Assembly (NCBI GenBank): GCA_020632595.1 | Contig: JACKFF010000014.1 | Location: 19,204-83,203, forward strand | DNA from: Nitrospiraceae bacterium | GTDB taxonomy: Bacteria > Nitrospirota > Nitrospiria > Nitrospirales > UBA8639 | DNA length: 64,000 nucleotides | Direction: 5' to 3' | Shown: piece after piece, positions 8,709-17,792 of the stretch | Numbering within the stretch: the first letter of the stretch is position 1 | How the letters are laid out: the number at the start of each line of letters is the position of its first letter | Position numbers and translations under genes: made by a program | The notes under the pieces: model-generated | What the model was told of the DNA's origin: nothing | Databases searched by the model: none | What the model saw: the letters and a program-made list of their open reading frames with translations, nothing else

Positions 8709-10187
8709 TTGCTGCGAATTCTTGGAACGGAAACTGAATTCGGAATCATATCTCGCTCACCAGGCCACCCTGATCCCGTAGCGAATTCCCTTCGGTTAAT
8801 CAGTCACTGTCCTCATCTCCCCGCTCCCACGGCCCTATGGGATTACGAAAATGAAAATCCCTTTTGGGATGCGCGTGGCTTTCCGGTCGAAGGCGAACCC
8901 GAACGACCAAGCGCCAGTTATAATCGTCAACTCAACAAAGTATTGCCCAATGCCGGTCGCCTCTATGTCGATGGAGCTCACCCGGAATATTCCACCCCCG
9001 AATGCAGCAATCCCCGGGAGGTGGTGGCCTATGAACGTGCCGGTGACCACATTGTGGCTGAGTGCTTGGCCCGACTGAACCACAGTATGGGAGAAGAGAA
9101 TTTCCTGGTGTACCGTAACAATTCAGACGGAAAAGGAAACAGCTTCGGATACCACGAAAATTATATTTTGTCCCGCCGGATTCCATTTGAACAGGTAGCG
9201 AACGTTCTACTCCCCTTCTTTGTTTCACGCCCCATCTTTTGTGGCGCAGGGAAAGTGGGAGCCGAAAACGGCACAGATCCTGTGCATTATCAAATCTCAC
9301 AGCGGGCAGATTTTTTTGAATGTCTGCTTGACCTCAATACCATGGTCAACCGTCCCATCATTAATACCCGTGATGAACCCCATGCCCATCAAGCCGACTA
9401 CCGTCGCCTCCATGTCATCGTGGGTGATGCCAATATGTCCGAAGTATCAACCTTCTTAAAGGTCGGCACGACGGCCATTATCATGGAAATGCTGGAACAG
9501 CAAGGGGCTCTCCCACATATCGAATTGACCGATCCGGTCAAGGCCATCAAGGCGGTATCCCGAGATTTGACTGTGAAATGTTCGCTTCCGCTAAACAATG
9601 GGCAACACACCACCGCCCTCGCTATTCAGCGGGCCTTTCTGCAATCAGCCCATGACTTTTATCGGACCAGAGAGGTCTCTCCTGTCACCAAGGAGGTGCT
9701 TGTCCGATGGGAATCCACTTTGGATACCTTGGAGCGTGATCCCTTTGAGCTTCGGCGAGAAGTCGATTGGGTCGCTAAACATGCATTGATTCAATCCTAT
9801 ATGGATCGTAAACGCTGTTCCTGGAATGATCCCAGGGTGGCCATGATGGATTTACAATATCACGACGTGCGACCAAACAAGGGCCTGTACTATACCCTGG
9901 AGCGGACGGGGCAAATTGAACGATTGACTCTCGAGCTGGAGATCGAGCGTGCTCGCCAGACTGCACCGGCTTTCACACGGGCATTTTTCCGTGGTCAATG
10001 CTTAAAACACCTACCGGGCCAGGTATACGGCATGAGCTGGACTTCCATCCTCCTTCATACCGGAAATTCTACCATTAAGCGTATCCCACTGATGGATCCT
10101 TATCGAGGCACCCAACAGCTCACCCAAGAATTGTTTAGGGACATTACCTCCGTGGATCAGTTATTATCCCGACTCGTGAAATCCTGA
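8709..10187 (+). CDS. dop: Depupylase/deamidase Dop
   Basis: 492 residues of the glutamine-synthetase-like Dop/PafA family. Dop removes or activates the C-terminal residue of the protein tag. Dop rather than PafA is indicated by the start LRILGTETEFGI, the WDYENENPFWDARGF segment and the inserted stretch before LYVDGAHPEYSTPEC, where Asp88 is the expected catalytic residue. The frame has no ATG or GTG at the right place. TTG at 8709 is the first usable start after an in-frame stop at 8700 and has TGAGG five bases before it. The gene follows mpa by 30 bases and precedes prcB by 42. Confidence 0.93.
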   Translation: MLRILGTETEFGIISRSPGHPDPVANSLRLISHCPHLPAPTALWDYENENPFWDARGFPVEGEPERPSASYNRQLNKVLPNAGRLYVDGAHPEYSTPECSNPREVVAYERAGDHIVAECLARLNHSMGEENFLVYRNNSDGKGNSFGYHENYILSRRIPFEQVANVLLPFFVSRPIFCGAGKVGAENGTDPVHYQISQRADFFECLLDLNTMVNRPIINTRDEPHAHQADYRRLHVIVGDANMSEVSTFLKVGTTAIIMEMLEQQGALPHIELTDPVKAIKAVSRDLTVKCSLPLNNGQHTTALAIQRAFLQSAHDFYRTREVSPVTKEVLVRWESTLDTLERDPFELRREVDWVAKHALIQSYMDRKRCSWNDPRVAMMDLQYHDVRPNKGLYYTLERTGQIERLTLELEIERARQTAPAFTRAFFRGQCLKHLPGQVYGMSWTSILLHTGNSTIKRIPLMDPYRGTQQLTQELFRDITSVDQLLSRLVKS

Positions 10188-10229
10188 ATGAAACAAGGCA
10201 CCCGGTCGGTCAGATAACCTTGAGGTCGC

Positions 10230-11072
10230 ATGAATTCTGAAAACGTTTCCCTTCCAAACTTCTCAGCTGACACATGTTCCAGTTTCTACCAATACCTCAC
10301 CTCCCAACGACCCGACTTACTCCCCATGGCACGGTGGGAACACTCACTCCCCCAGCAAGGCCAAACAGACGCTTCATTGATGTCTACCAGGCCTCTTCCC
10401 TGGCCACACGGCACCACGGTTCTCGCCTTTACCTATGATAACGGCGTCCTCATCGCCGGAGACCGTCGCGCCACCGAGGGATTTCAAATTGCCGCAAATC
10501 GAATGGAAAAGGTTTTTCAAACCGATGGCTTTTCTGCCATGGCTATTGCAGGAGCTGCAGGGCCCTGCGTGGAAATGGCAAAACTTTTCCGCATCGAACT
10601 GGAACATTATGAAAAACTGGACGGACAACCCTTAACCTGCGAAGGAAAAGCCAATAGGCTTGGCCATATGGTCAAGGCCAACTTTCCCATGGTCTTACAT
10701 GGACTCGTAGTCATTCCCCTGTTTGTCGGCTATGACCACAAACGAGAGATTGGTCGCCTTTTCAAATATGACATAACGGGAGGACGCTACGAGGATACGG
10801 ATTTTCATGCAGTCGGCTCAGGAGGGAAAGATGCGCGATCTACCCTCAAAGAATATTTCCGAAAAAACTTATCGGAGGACGCGGCGGTCAAAGTGGCCCT
10901 TCGCGCTCTATTCAATGCCGCAGATGAAGATGTCGGAACCGGGGGACCAGACCTGGTGCGACGAATCTTCCCGACCGTTAAATTAGTTGACGCCCGGGGG
11001 GTTCGGGATGTGGATAACACCCAATTGGCTACAGTGTGCGAGGCCTTAGTGAACGAGAAACAGGAGACATAA
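10230..11072 (+). CDS. prcB: 20S proteasome beta subunit
   Basis: 280 residues including a propeptide of about 61. Cleavage at HG/TT exposes Thr62. The catalytic set is complete: Thr62, Asp78 in IAGDRRAT and Lys94 in NRMEKVF, in the exact 1/17/33 spacing of active beta subunits. It assembles with PrcA into the 28-subunit barrel. GAGGT lies upstream of the ATG at 10230. The gap to dop is only 42 bases, so no Pup or UBact gene fits at the place where I would expect one in related operons. Confidence 0.95.
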   Translation: MNSENVSLPNFSADTCSSFYQYLTSQRPDLLPMARWEHSLPQQGQTDASLMSTRPLPWPHGTTVLAFTYDNGVLIAGDRRATEGFQIAANRMEKVFQTDGFSAMAIAGAAGPCVEMAKLFRIELEHYEKLDGQPLTCEGKANRLGHMVKANFPMVLHGLVVIPLFVGYDHKREIGRLFKYDITGGRYEDTDFHAVGSGGKDARSTLKEYFRKNLSEDAAVKVALRALFNAADEDVGTGGPDLVRRIFPTVKLVDARGVRDVDNTQLATVCEALVNEKQET

Positions 11073-11075
11073 ACC

Positions 11076-11759
11076 GTGGCCCTGCCCTATTACGTTTCAC
11101 CCGAACAAATGATGCAGGACCGGGCGGAATATGCCAAAAAAGGCATCGCCAAAGGCCGGTCAATCATCGCCATGGAATATTCAGATGGTGTGCTGTTTGT
11201 CGCCGATAACCCCAGCGCCTCCCTGTTTAAAATCTCTGAGATCTATGACAGCATCGCATTTTCAGGCGCGGGAAGATACAGTGAATTTGAGAATCTCCGA
11301 AAAGCCGGCATTCAACATGCGGACGTCAAAGGCATGATGTATAGCCGCGAAGATGTGACCGCACGATCACTGGCAAATGGCTATTCACAAATTCTCGGCA
11401 CGCTCTTTAGCCAGGAAATGAAACCCTACGAAGTGGAACTACTCCTGGCTCAGGTCGGTGAGACACCGGAGCGCAATGAGTTATACCGCATCTCGTTTGA
11501 TGGCAGTATTGTGGATGAACGAAAATTCATGGCCATTGGAGGACGATCTGAAACCATTTTAACCCTCCTCAAAAAAGAAATCCCTCATACTTGCCCTTCC
11601 CTAAAAGAAGCCTTAACGCTCTGCCAACATGCGTTTGAACAGGGCGCGGATTCTCGATCAAACCTCGAAGGTTTGGAAGTTGCGCTCTTGGACCGAACTC
11701 GAATAGGCAGAAGATTTCGGCGAGTCCCGATCCTCGAAGCTACCCAAATTCTCGCCTAA
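11076..11759 (+). CDS. prcA: 20S proteasome alpha subunit
   Basis: 227 residues with GTG start (AGGAGA eight bases upstream), three bases after prcB. It is collinear with actinobacterial PrcA: MALPYYVSPEQMMQDRAEYAKKGIA corresponds to the N-terminal gate and H0 helix, followed by GVLFVADNPS, GRYSEFENLRKAGIQ, KPYEVELL and YRISFDGSI. Alpha subunits lack a catalytic Thr and form the outer rings to which Mpa docks. Nothing unusual is visible. It ends the tightly packed part of the operon; a 283-base gap follows. Confidence 0.95.
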   Translation: MALPYYVSPEQMMQDRAEYAKKGIAKGRSIIAMEYSDGVLFVADNPSASLFKISEIYDSIAFSGAGRYSEFENLRKAGIQHADVKGMMYSREDVTARSLANGYSQILGTLFSQEMKPYEVELLLAQVGETPERNELYRISFDGSIVDERKFMAIGGRSETILTLLKKEIPHTCPSLKEALTLCQHAFEQGADSRSNLEGLEVALLDRTRIGRRFRRVPILEATQILA

Positions 11760-11787
11760 CCCCTCGGCATTCCTCCCTCCCACTCAG

Positions 11788-11816
11788 TTGATCATTCCCG
11801 GATCTGGGTGTATTCT
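11788..11816 (+). promoter_or_regulatory. Sigma-70-like promoter before pafA
   Basis: TTGATC (11788-11793), 17-base spacer, TATTCT (11811-11816), in the 283-base gap between prcA and pafA. If used, it would give pafA its own transcript with a leader of about 220 bases. Confidence 0.4.
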
Positions 11817-11881
11817 GAGTATAAGATTCATTGAAATACTGCCTCTATTTTCGAGCATGGTCCATTTCAAAAACACGGAAA

Positions 11882-12046
11882 GTGAAGGATAGAAACACTC
11901 AAGAAGGCCTGTTCAGGAAGATCGAATCACCCGAGGAGGATAATTCTCGATTGGCGGTCAGGCCCTTAACACGAGAAGGAGTCCGGCGGCGGAGATGTGA
12001 TGTCATACCCTCAAAAAGCCTCAGGAGATGGAAAGGCCGGATATGA
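11882..12046 (+). CDS. Possible small basic leader ORF before pafA
   Basis: Frame of 54 codons from a GTG at 11882 (open back to a TTG at 11831) that ends in TGA overlapping the pafA ATG as ATGA, a common sign of coupled translation. The product would be basic (LTREGVRRRRCDV near the end) and resembles nothing I know. It lacks the C-terminal Gly-Gly-Gln/Glu of Pup or UBact. There is no clear Shine-Dalgarno at the GTG. It may be a translated leader, a small protein or chance. Confidence 0.25.
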   Translation: MKDRNTQEGLFRKIESPEEDNSRLAVRPLTREGVRRRRCDVIPSKSLRRWKGRI

Positions 12047-13419
12047 TGAAACGCATTGTTGGCCTTGAGAGTGAATACGGCCTGACATTTTCGCCGAATG
12101 GACGGGTCTACCTTCCCATTGAAAAAATTCTCGGGTACATTTTTGAGGGACTCATCCCCAATAGCTGGCCGTCCAATGCCTTCCTCACGAATGGGGCGCG
12201 ATTCTACCAGGACACGGGCTGCCATCCAGAATACTCCACCCCCGAATGCGACGACCTGCTTGATTTGATCATCCACGACAAAGCCGGCGAGCGGATCCTG
12301 GAAAGTTGTCTGCCCATTGCCGAAGAACGCTTGCGCGAAGAGGGACTGTCCGGCGAGATCTTCATTTTCAAAAACAATACGGATTCCCTCGGCAACACGT
12401 ATGGCTGCCATGAAAATTTCCTCATGCGCCGGGACGTGGATTTCTGGAAGGTCAGCGAACAGCTCATCCCCTTTTTCGTCACTCGTCAAATTTTTTCCGG
12501 AGCCGGGAAAATTCTTAAAGTATCAGGGAAGTCTCAATACTTTATCTCCCAACGCGCCCAACATATCCATGAAAAAACTTCTTCCTCTACGACGTCCTCC
12601 CGGAGCATTATCAATACACGCGATGAACCCCATGCTGATGCCGAAAAATACCGTCGGCTTCACATTATTCTCGGCGATTCCAATATGTCGGAGTTTTCCA
12701 CCTACTTAAAGGTGGGGACGGCCATGATCGTCCTTTCCATGATCGAAGATGGATTCACCATTCCTCATATTGAGCTGGAAGAACCTGTTAAAGCGATTCG
12801 AGACATCTCTCGGGATCCCACGCTCAAAAAAACCGTCAAACTTGAAGATGGGAGCAACCTGACCGCATTGGAAATTCAACAGACCTTCTGGGAACGGGCT
12901 GGTGAATATTTGGCGTTGCAGCCTCCCAACAAAGTCATGGCAGAAGTGCATTATGAATGGGGTCGCGTGTTGAGGATGCTGAAAACCTCCCCTATGGCAC
13001 TTGTCCGCGAAATCGACTGGATCACCAAGCAATGGCTTCTCGAAAATTACATGGCCAACAAATCTTGTGGATGGGATGACCCCCGCTTAGGCATGATGGA
13101 TTTGCAATATCATGACATCAACCGACAACGAAGCCTATTTCATCTCCTGGCAGAGCGTAATCACATTCGAAAAATGATCGATGAGGACGCAATTGAACAG
13201 GCCAAAACGGTTCCTCCTCAAACCACGCGAGCAAAAGTGCGAGGAGATTTCATCAGATTTGCCCGTGCAAAAAATCGGTCGTATACTGTGGATTGGACCT
13301 ATCTCAAACTGAACGGGTACTGGGAAGAAACCATTTTGTGCATGGACCCTTTTTGCCCTTTTAATCGACGCGTAGAGGAATTGCTCAGCCAAGTGCCTCA
13401 TAACCGGCTCTTTCCATGA
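12043..13419 (+). CDS. pafA: Pup-protein ligase PafA (or ligase for another tag)
   Basis: 458 residues. Second Dop/PafA-family member of the operon. The N-terminus MKRIVGLESEYGL and the compact segment before FYQDTGCHPEYSTPEC (Asp57 expected catalytic), without the Dop insertion, assign it to PafA. The enzyme phosphorylates the C-terminal Glu of the tag and links it to substrate lysines. I chose the ATG at 12043 (AAAGG upstream) because family members start directly before RRI/KRI-GLE. An ATG at 12028 in the same frame would add five residues but has no spacing to AGGAG. The last bases overlap the start of the M23 gene. Confidence 0.92.
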   Translation: MMKRIVGLESEYGLTFSPNGRVYLPIEKILGYIFEGLIPNSWPSNAFLTNGARFYQDTGCHPEYSTPECDDLLDLIIHDKAGERILESCLPIAEERLREEGLSGEIFIFKNNTDSLGNTYGCHENFLMRRDVDFWKVSEQLIPFFVTRQIFSGAGKILKVSGKSQYFISQRAQHIHEKTSSSTTSSRSIINTRDEPHADAEKYRRLHIILGDSNMSEFSTYLKVGTAMIVLSMIEDGFTIPHIELEEPVKAIRDISRDPTLKKTVKLEDGSNLTALEIQQTFWERAGEYLALQPPNKVMAEVHYEWGRVLRMLKTSPMALVREIDWITKQWLLENYMANKSCGWDDPRLGMMDLQYHDINRQRSLFHLLAERNHIRKMIDEDAIEQAKTVPPQTTRAKVRGDFIRFARAKNRSYTVDWTYLKLNGYWEETILCMDPFCPFNRRVEELLSQVPHNRLFP

Positions 13420-14327
13420 TGAGCTCATTGTCCCCACGCCATCCTACAGCCTCATGGAAGGTCATATTTGTCGTTTGTCTCCTGCTTGCCAGCATTTTCC
13501 CTATTCAGATCGTTCCGAGTGCGGAACGGAACCGACCGGGTGCCAATGGCCATCTCACCGGAAAGCAGGGCCAAATCCTCTGGATCGACGTGCCGACATC
13601 TCACTCTACGACCAAAGTGAGTGGCCTATTTCTCAAACGGAGGATTCCCTTCTTCCCACATGGTGATACCCACTTTGCAGGCATGGTCGGAATCGATATG
13701 GAAGATCCACCGGGAATACAGGAGCTGAGTATTACGGTCCATTCCGACTCCGGATCAGAACATCTCAGCTACTCCGTCCAAGTCATCAAAGAAGACTATA
13801 CCGTCCAACACCTCACGCTGCCGAAGAATACCGTTGACCTTGACGCCAAAACCTTACAGCGCGTCCAAGAAGAAAAAAAAGAATTGGCAGCGGCCTTTCA
13901 CCACGTCGGTGCACGTCCTTTATGGGACGGTCCGTTTCTTGAGCCTGTGAATGGGAAAATCACTGGAGTTTTTGGCAGTCGTCGAGTGATTAATGGTCAG
14001 AACCGAAAACCCCACTCAGGAGAAGATATCGCAGCGCCCAAAGGTACCCCGGTACAAGCCATTAACAAGGGCATCGTCGTGAAAACAGTCGATCACTTCT
14101 TCTCCGGTAAGGGTGTGGTCCTGGATCATGGGGTAGGCCTATTTTCCATGTACTTTCACCTCTCAGAGGTCGATGTCACTTCCGGCCAAACAATTCAGAA
14201 AGGTGAAGCCTTAGGCAAAGTCGGAGCCACCGGAAGAGCCACTGGCCCGCATCTCCATTGGGGCGTACATTTAAATGGCTCCCGAATCAATCCATACGCA
14301 TTGACTACTCTTCCCATTTCAAATTAA
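13416..14327 (+). CDS. M23 (LytM-type) murein endopeptidase, secreted
   Basis: 303 residues: N-terminal signal/anchor (about 10-33), a beta-rich middle with no clear name (about 45-150), and an M23 domain (about 170-300). Zinc ligands are intact: His200 and Asp204 in HSGEDIAAP and the HLH pair 279-281 (GPHLHWGV). It should therefore cut peptidoglycan cross-links, unlike the degenerate EnvC-like protein at 1510. Its ATG overlaps the pafA stop (ATGATG), so it is translated from the proteasome transcript. A functional link with tagging is not evident. Confidence 0.9.
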   Translation: MMSSLSPRHPTASWKVIFVVCLLLASIFPIQIVPSAERNRPGANGHLTGKQGQILWIDVPTSHSTTKVSGLFLKRRIPFFPHGDTHFAGMVGIDMEDPPGIQELSITVHSDSGSEHLSYSVQVIKEDYTVQHLTLPKNTVDLDAKTLQRVQEEKKELAAAFHHVGARPLWDGPFLEPVNGKITGVFGSRRVINGQNRKPHSGEDIAAPKGTPVQAINKGIVVKTVDHFFSGKGVVLDHGVGLFSMYFHLSEVDVTSGQTIQKGEALGKVGATGRATGPHLHWGVHLNGSRINPYALTTLPISN

Positions 14328-14440
14328 TTAAAGGACTCTGGCATTTTGTTGGTCCTCCGCTTCTCCTGATTCAACGTGAACCAGCTCTTCTTATAGACAT
14401 CAGATACATTTCGATTATCGGAAAATAAATACCCTTTCCC

Positions 14441-14998
14441 ATGCGATATATTTGTGTTTTCTGCGGCTCCAGTCTCGGGCACGACCCAGGATTTACCAAC
14501 ATGGCACAGCGATTGGGTCATGCGCTTGTCCAACAGGGAATGGGCTTGGTCTATGGTGGGGGGAATATTGGACTGATGGGCGTGCTGGCATCAACCGTAC
14601 TGCAGGAAGGCGGGACCGTCATCGGTGTTATTCCCAAACATCTGGCAGAAAAAGAACTCCTACATCAGGAACTCACAGCCACGCATATTGTGAACACCAT
14701 GCATGAACGAAAAACCCTCATGGCAGATCTGTCAGCCGGATTCATCACCTTACCCGGTGGATTTGGAACATTGGAAGAATGTTGCGAAATGGTAACCTGG
14801 GCGCAGTTAAAACTTCACCACAAGCCCTGTGGCCTGCTGAATTGCTTTGGGTTTTTTGATGGTCTGTTAAAATTTTTCGACCATCAAGTCCATCAAGGGT
14901 TCCTCAACCTGACCAACCGGGCGTTACTTCTTGAAGCCGCCACTCCGGAGGACCTGCTACCCCTTATCCTGGACCGACTCGAGCCTGACGTTCGCTAA
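14441..14998 (+). CDS. LOG-family nucleotide 5'-monophosphate phosphoribohydrolase
   Basis: 185 residues, TIGR00730/LOG type. Motifs: VFCGSSLGHDP near the N-terminus, GLVYGGGNIGLMG, and PGGFGTLEE with the catalytic Glu, followed by TWAQLKLH. Family enzymes split AMP-type nucleotides (including cytokinin ribotides in plants and some bacteria) to base and ribose 5-phosphate; in most bacteria they serve nucleotide housekeeping. It is a monocistronic-looking gene between the M23 gene and a convergent secreted-protein gene. A weak Shine-Dalgarno is seen. Confidence 0.9.
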   Translation: MRYICVFCGSSLGHDPGFTNMAQRLGHALVQQGMGLVYGGGNIGLMGVLASTVLQEGGTVIGVIPKHLAEKELLHQELTATHIVNTMHERKTLMADLSAGFITLPGGFGTLEECCEMVTWAQLKLHHKPCGLLNCFGFFDGLLKFFDHQVHQGFLNLTNRALLLEAATPEDLLPLILDRLEPDVR

Positions 14999-15009
14999 CA
15001 GCATCCGGC

Positions 15010-15840
15010 TTAATAAGCCGAGGGCCTGGAAAGGGGACGATTGGTCATCAATTCCATCGCCCGAAGATTATCAAACGAAAATCCGCCATCCCCCATTACA
15101 ACCAATCCCAATTTGCCCTTTTTGAATGACTGATCATAGACATCAAGGCTCAAGTGGTTATCAAAAGAGATTTCAGTAAATTCCTTACTGATAATGGTAT
15201 TTCGTTGAATCCGGAGAGAATGCCACTCAGCAGATCGAAGGATCAGTGCCTCCCTCCCTAATTCGGTTGGTTGCCCATTCTTGACGACATACGCCACAAC
15301 CTCGTTTGTTCTGGGTTCCACAACGGTGGCATAGAAATTTTTATCATCCTGGATGCCATATGCCAATCCGGCTTTTCCGGTCGGTGTTCCCAGATTAAGC
15401 TTTAATCGGACCGAAAGATCCACATATTCAACCACAACGTCTTCCGCAACGAGTAACTGATAACACCAACCCTCCCCGCATTGTAAGCGCTGCTCTACCA
15501 GGTTGGGACGACTGGGGGCTGTCTCATCGTCTTTGACTGACCATCCACCCTTTCCTGAAGATCCACCAACCGCTTGTGTAAAGCCATTCGGCAAATCGCC
15601 TGAAGGCGATTGATCAAAATTCCATTCCTGAAAAAGAGGGGGAGTGGTTTTATGAAACGGCTTAGGAAGCTCCTGAGGTTGCTCTTCCGAAAATCCCACG
15701 GAAGCTCCCATCAGAAGACAACTCATGGCCATCCCCAAAACCGATACTCCATAGCCAAATAAACTTCGTATGCCTTTAACCTTTTGCTCAGACCTGGACA
15801 GAACATGCTTTACAAACCAATTCAAATCCTCGTGTTTCAT
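15010..15840 (-). CDS. Secreted protein with concanavalin-like fold (LamG/DUF1080-like), function unknown
   Basis: 276 residues: a long n-region, a hydrophobic signal segment (about 25-48), then a beta-rich domain. It has WNFDQSPSGDLPNGF at the start and WHSLRIQRN and KKGKLGLVVMGDGGFSFDNL in the second half. That pattern is typical of concanavalin-like sugar-binding or 3-keto-disaccharide-hydrolase-type domains. No catalytic residues can be assigned. The ATG at 15840 is preferred (AGGGA nine bases before). Convergent with the LOG gene and divergent from tolC. Confidence 0.6.
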   Translation of the reverse strand: MKHEDLNWFVKHVLSRSEQKVKGIRSLFGYGVSVLGMAMSCLLMGASVGFSEEQPQELPKPFHKTTPPLFQEWNFDQSPSGDLPNGFTQAVGGSSGKGGWSVKDDETAPSRPNLVEQRLQCGEGWCYQLLVAEDVVVEYVDLSVRLKLNLGTPTGKAGLAYGIQDDKNFYATVVEPRTNEVVAYVVKNGQPTELGREALILRSAEWHSLRIQRNTIISKEFTEISFDNHLSLDVYDQSFKKGKLGLVVMGDGGFSFDNLRAMELMTNRPLSRPSAY

Positions 15841-16196
15841 AACCATCCCTACCCCAAAAAGACATGAATATTAAGTAGACGGACACCCATAGCGCCTACG
15901 ATGATACGCATTCTCAACCGAAGTCCACAACCCCTTTCTGGCGGTCAAAGCCATCCTCAATCAGGATACCATCAGCCGCCCGCCACCCTCACGAGGGACG
16001 AGAGTCCTGACAAAGAAAATTCATGAGCCCCTTCGCGCTTTCCACAGGCCCACGTATAAGACCCTGGTGGCCCAGGACAACACAAATGCCATCCCTTCCG
16101 TCTAACCATTTTCCAGAAAAAATTGCAGAAAAAGTCGAGCTTTGATAGGTTGAAGTGGCCGCTGGTCTTCTTTAAATCTGATTCTCATAAACAGAT
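15841..16196. other. Intergenic region between divergent genes
   Basis: 356 bases between the start of the secreted-protein gene and that of the TolC-like gene. It should hold both promoters, but I see no convincing pair of hexamers, no ORF with coding character and no RNA gene. Confidence 0.4.
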
Positions 16197-17792
16197 ATGC
16201 AACGGACCACGATATTTCACGCTGTGACTGGACCGGCCCTTTTGGCCGTGATTTTTCTTACTGGACTCGTGTGGCCGAGTTCCAGCGAGAGCCGTTCCCC
16301 AAGCCCTATTGAGACGGAAGAATGGTCATTTGAGGAACTCCTCCCATCTGATTCCGTCATCACGCTGACGTTGCAGGAAGCCGTCATGGAAGCATTAGAA
16401 CACAATCTGGACATTCAAGTGAGCCGACACACAAGAGACGTTCGACTCACCGACATTGTCTTTCAACAGTCACAATTTGACCCTACGGTTGAGCTCGGCG
16501 GACGGTACGACCGGACGGTCGTTCCGCTCAACAGGCCCATATTCGGCCTTGGAGGTGTCACGCGGGGTTCGATTCCAGACACCTTTGATCAAAATGAAAC
16601 AAACTTCAGGCTGGGATTGAAGCAAAAGTTGCTGACCGGGGGATCCTACGATCTGACCTTTGATACCAAACGGAATTCCGTGGCCGGATCAACCAGCTTT
16701 CTTTTCAACCCGGCCTATGCCAGCAATCTACTCTTTAATCTGACGCAACCACTTCTTCGAAACTTCGGACCCACGATCAACAACATACAAATCACCCTCG
16801 CAAAAAACGCAGCTGACGTGGAACAACTGACACTCCTGAACCAGATCCTGTCGGTGATCGCCCAGGTCGAGCAAGCGTATTGGGAACTCGTCTTTGCCCG
16901 GGAGAACTTAAAAGTCGCCCGCGCAACGTTGCAGGCCGCAGAAGAATTACTCGCGAGCAATCGCGCAAAGGTGAAAGCCGGAATCATGGCGGATGTAGAG
17001 GCTCTTCAGGCTCAAGCAGGGGTCGCCAACCAGATCGAACAAATATTGCTGGCCCAAAAAACCGTCCTGGACCAGGAGGACCAACTTCGAGTCCTCCTTA
17101 GTAAGTCGGAATTCAACCTGACTCAAACCACACCCCTTGTCCCACTCGACCCACCCGTTCAACATCTTCAGGAGACCCCGCTCAAAGAAAACCTGGAGGT
17201 CGCATTCGAGCATCGTCCGGATATGCTTCAAGCCAAAAAGAACATTGAAACATCCAACGTCAATACACGCTTTGCCAAAAATCAGCTTCTTCCCGATCTC
17301 TCATTTCAGGGAAGTCTGGGTCTCAGCGGACTGGGGAAAAACCCCCGGGATGACTGGGATCGTTTAGGCAGCACGGATTTTTATAACATGGGGGGTGGAC
17401 TCGTTTTCAGCTACCCTATAGGAAACCGCTCGGCGCAGAGCCAATATCAACGCCGGGTCCTGGAAACTCAACAAAGCCAGGTCTCTCTTCTACGCGTTCG
17501 CCAACAAATAATTCTGGACGTCAAAGAAGCCATCCGTCAGGTACAAACAAGCTTCAAGCGCACCAGAACGACTCAAACGGCTCGCCAATTATCCGAAAGG
17601 CAACTCAACGCGGAGCAGGAACGCCTTAATCTCGGGCTCAGCACCACTCGATTAGTGCTAGAATTTCAAAGAGATCTTCGAATAGCCCGGGGGAGGGAAT
17701 TGCGAGCCATTCTGGACTACAATCAATCATTATCCCGTCTCCGCCTCGTCACCGCCTCTACACTCGATCATTACCACATTGAAATTCAGTAA
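16197..17792 (+). CDS. TolC-family outer-membrane efflux protein
   Basis: 531 residues. Signal peptide (about 1-31), then the two-fold repeated helical/beta structure of outer-membrane efflux proteins: LTLQEAVMEALEHNLDIQVSR opens repeat one; AFEHRPDMLQAKKNIETSNVN and ATRLVLEFQRDL-like heptads lie in repeat two. It forms the trimeric exit duct of a tripartite exporter. The MacA-like adaptor and MacB-like ABC genes downstream on the same strand are the probable partners, although a 309-base gap separates them. Confidence 0.9.
   Translation: MQRTTIFHAVTGPALLAVIFLTGLVWPSSSESRSPSPIETEEWSFEELLPSDSVITLTLQEAVMEALEHNLDIQVSRHTRDVRLTDIVFQQSQFDPTVELGGRYDRTVVPLNRPIFGLGGVTRGSIPDTFDQNETNFRLGLKQKLLTGGSYDLTFDTKRNSVAGSTSFLFNPAYASNLLFNLTQPLLRNFGPTINNIQITLAKNAADVEQLTLLNQILSVIAQVEQAYWELVFARENLKVARATLQAAEELLASNRAKVKAGIMADVEALQAQAGVANQIEQILLAQKTVLDQEDQLRVLLSKSEFNLTQTTPLVPLDPPVQHLQETPLKENLEVAFEHRPDMLQAKKNIETSNVNTRFAKNQLLPDLSFQGSLGLSGLGKNPRDDWDRLGSTDFYNMGGGLVFSYPIGNRSAQSQYQRRVLETQQSQVSLLRVRQQIILDVKEAIRQVQTSFKRTRTTQTARQLSERQLNAEQERLNLGLSTTRLVLEFQRDLRIARGRELRAILDYNQSLSRLRLVTASTLDHYHIEIQ

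Noticed and set aside
10188..10217. Nine-codon frame between dop and prcB as tag remnant
   Set aside because: Reads MKQGTRSVR only, no ribosome site and no tag-like end.
12043..13419. Second Dop instead of PafA
   Set aside because: The inserted loop before the catalytic Asp seen in Dop is missing and the N-terminus is PafA-like.
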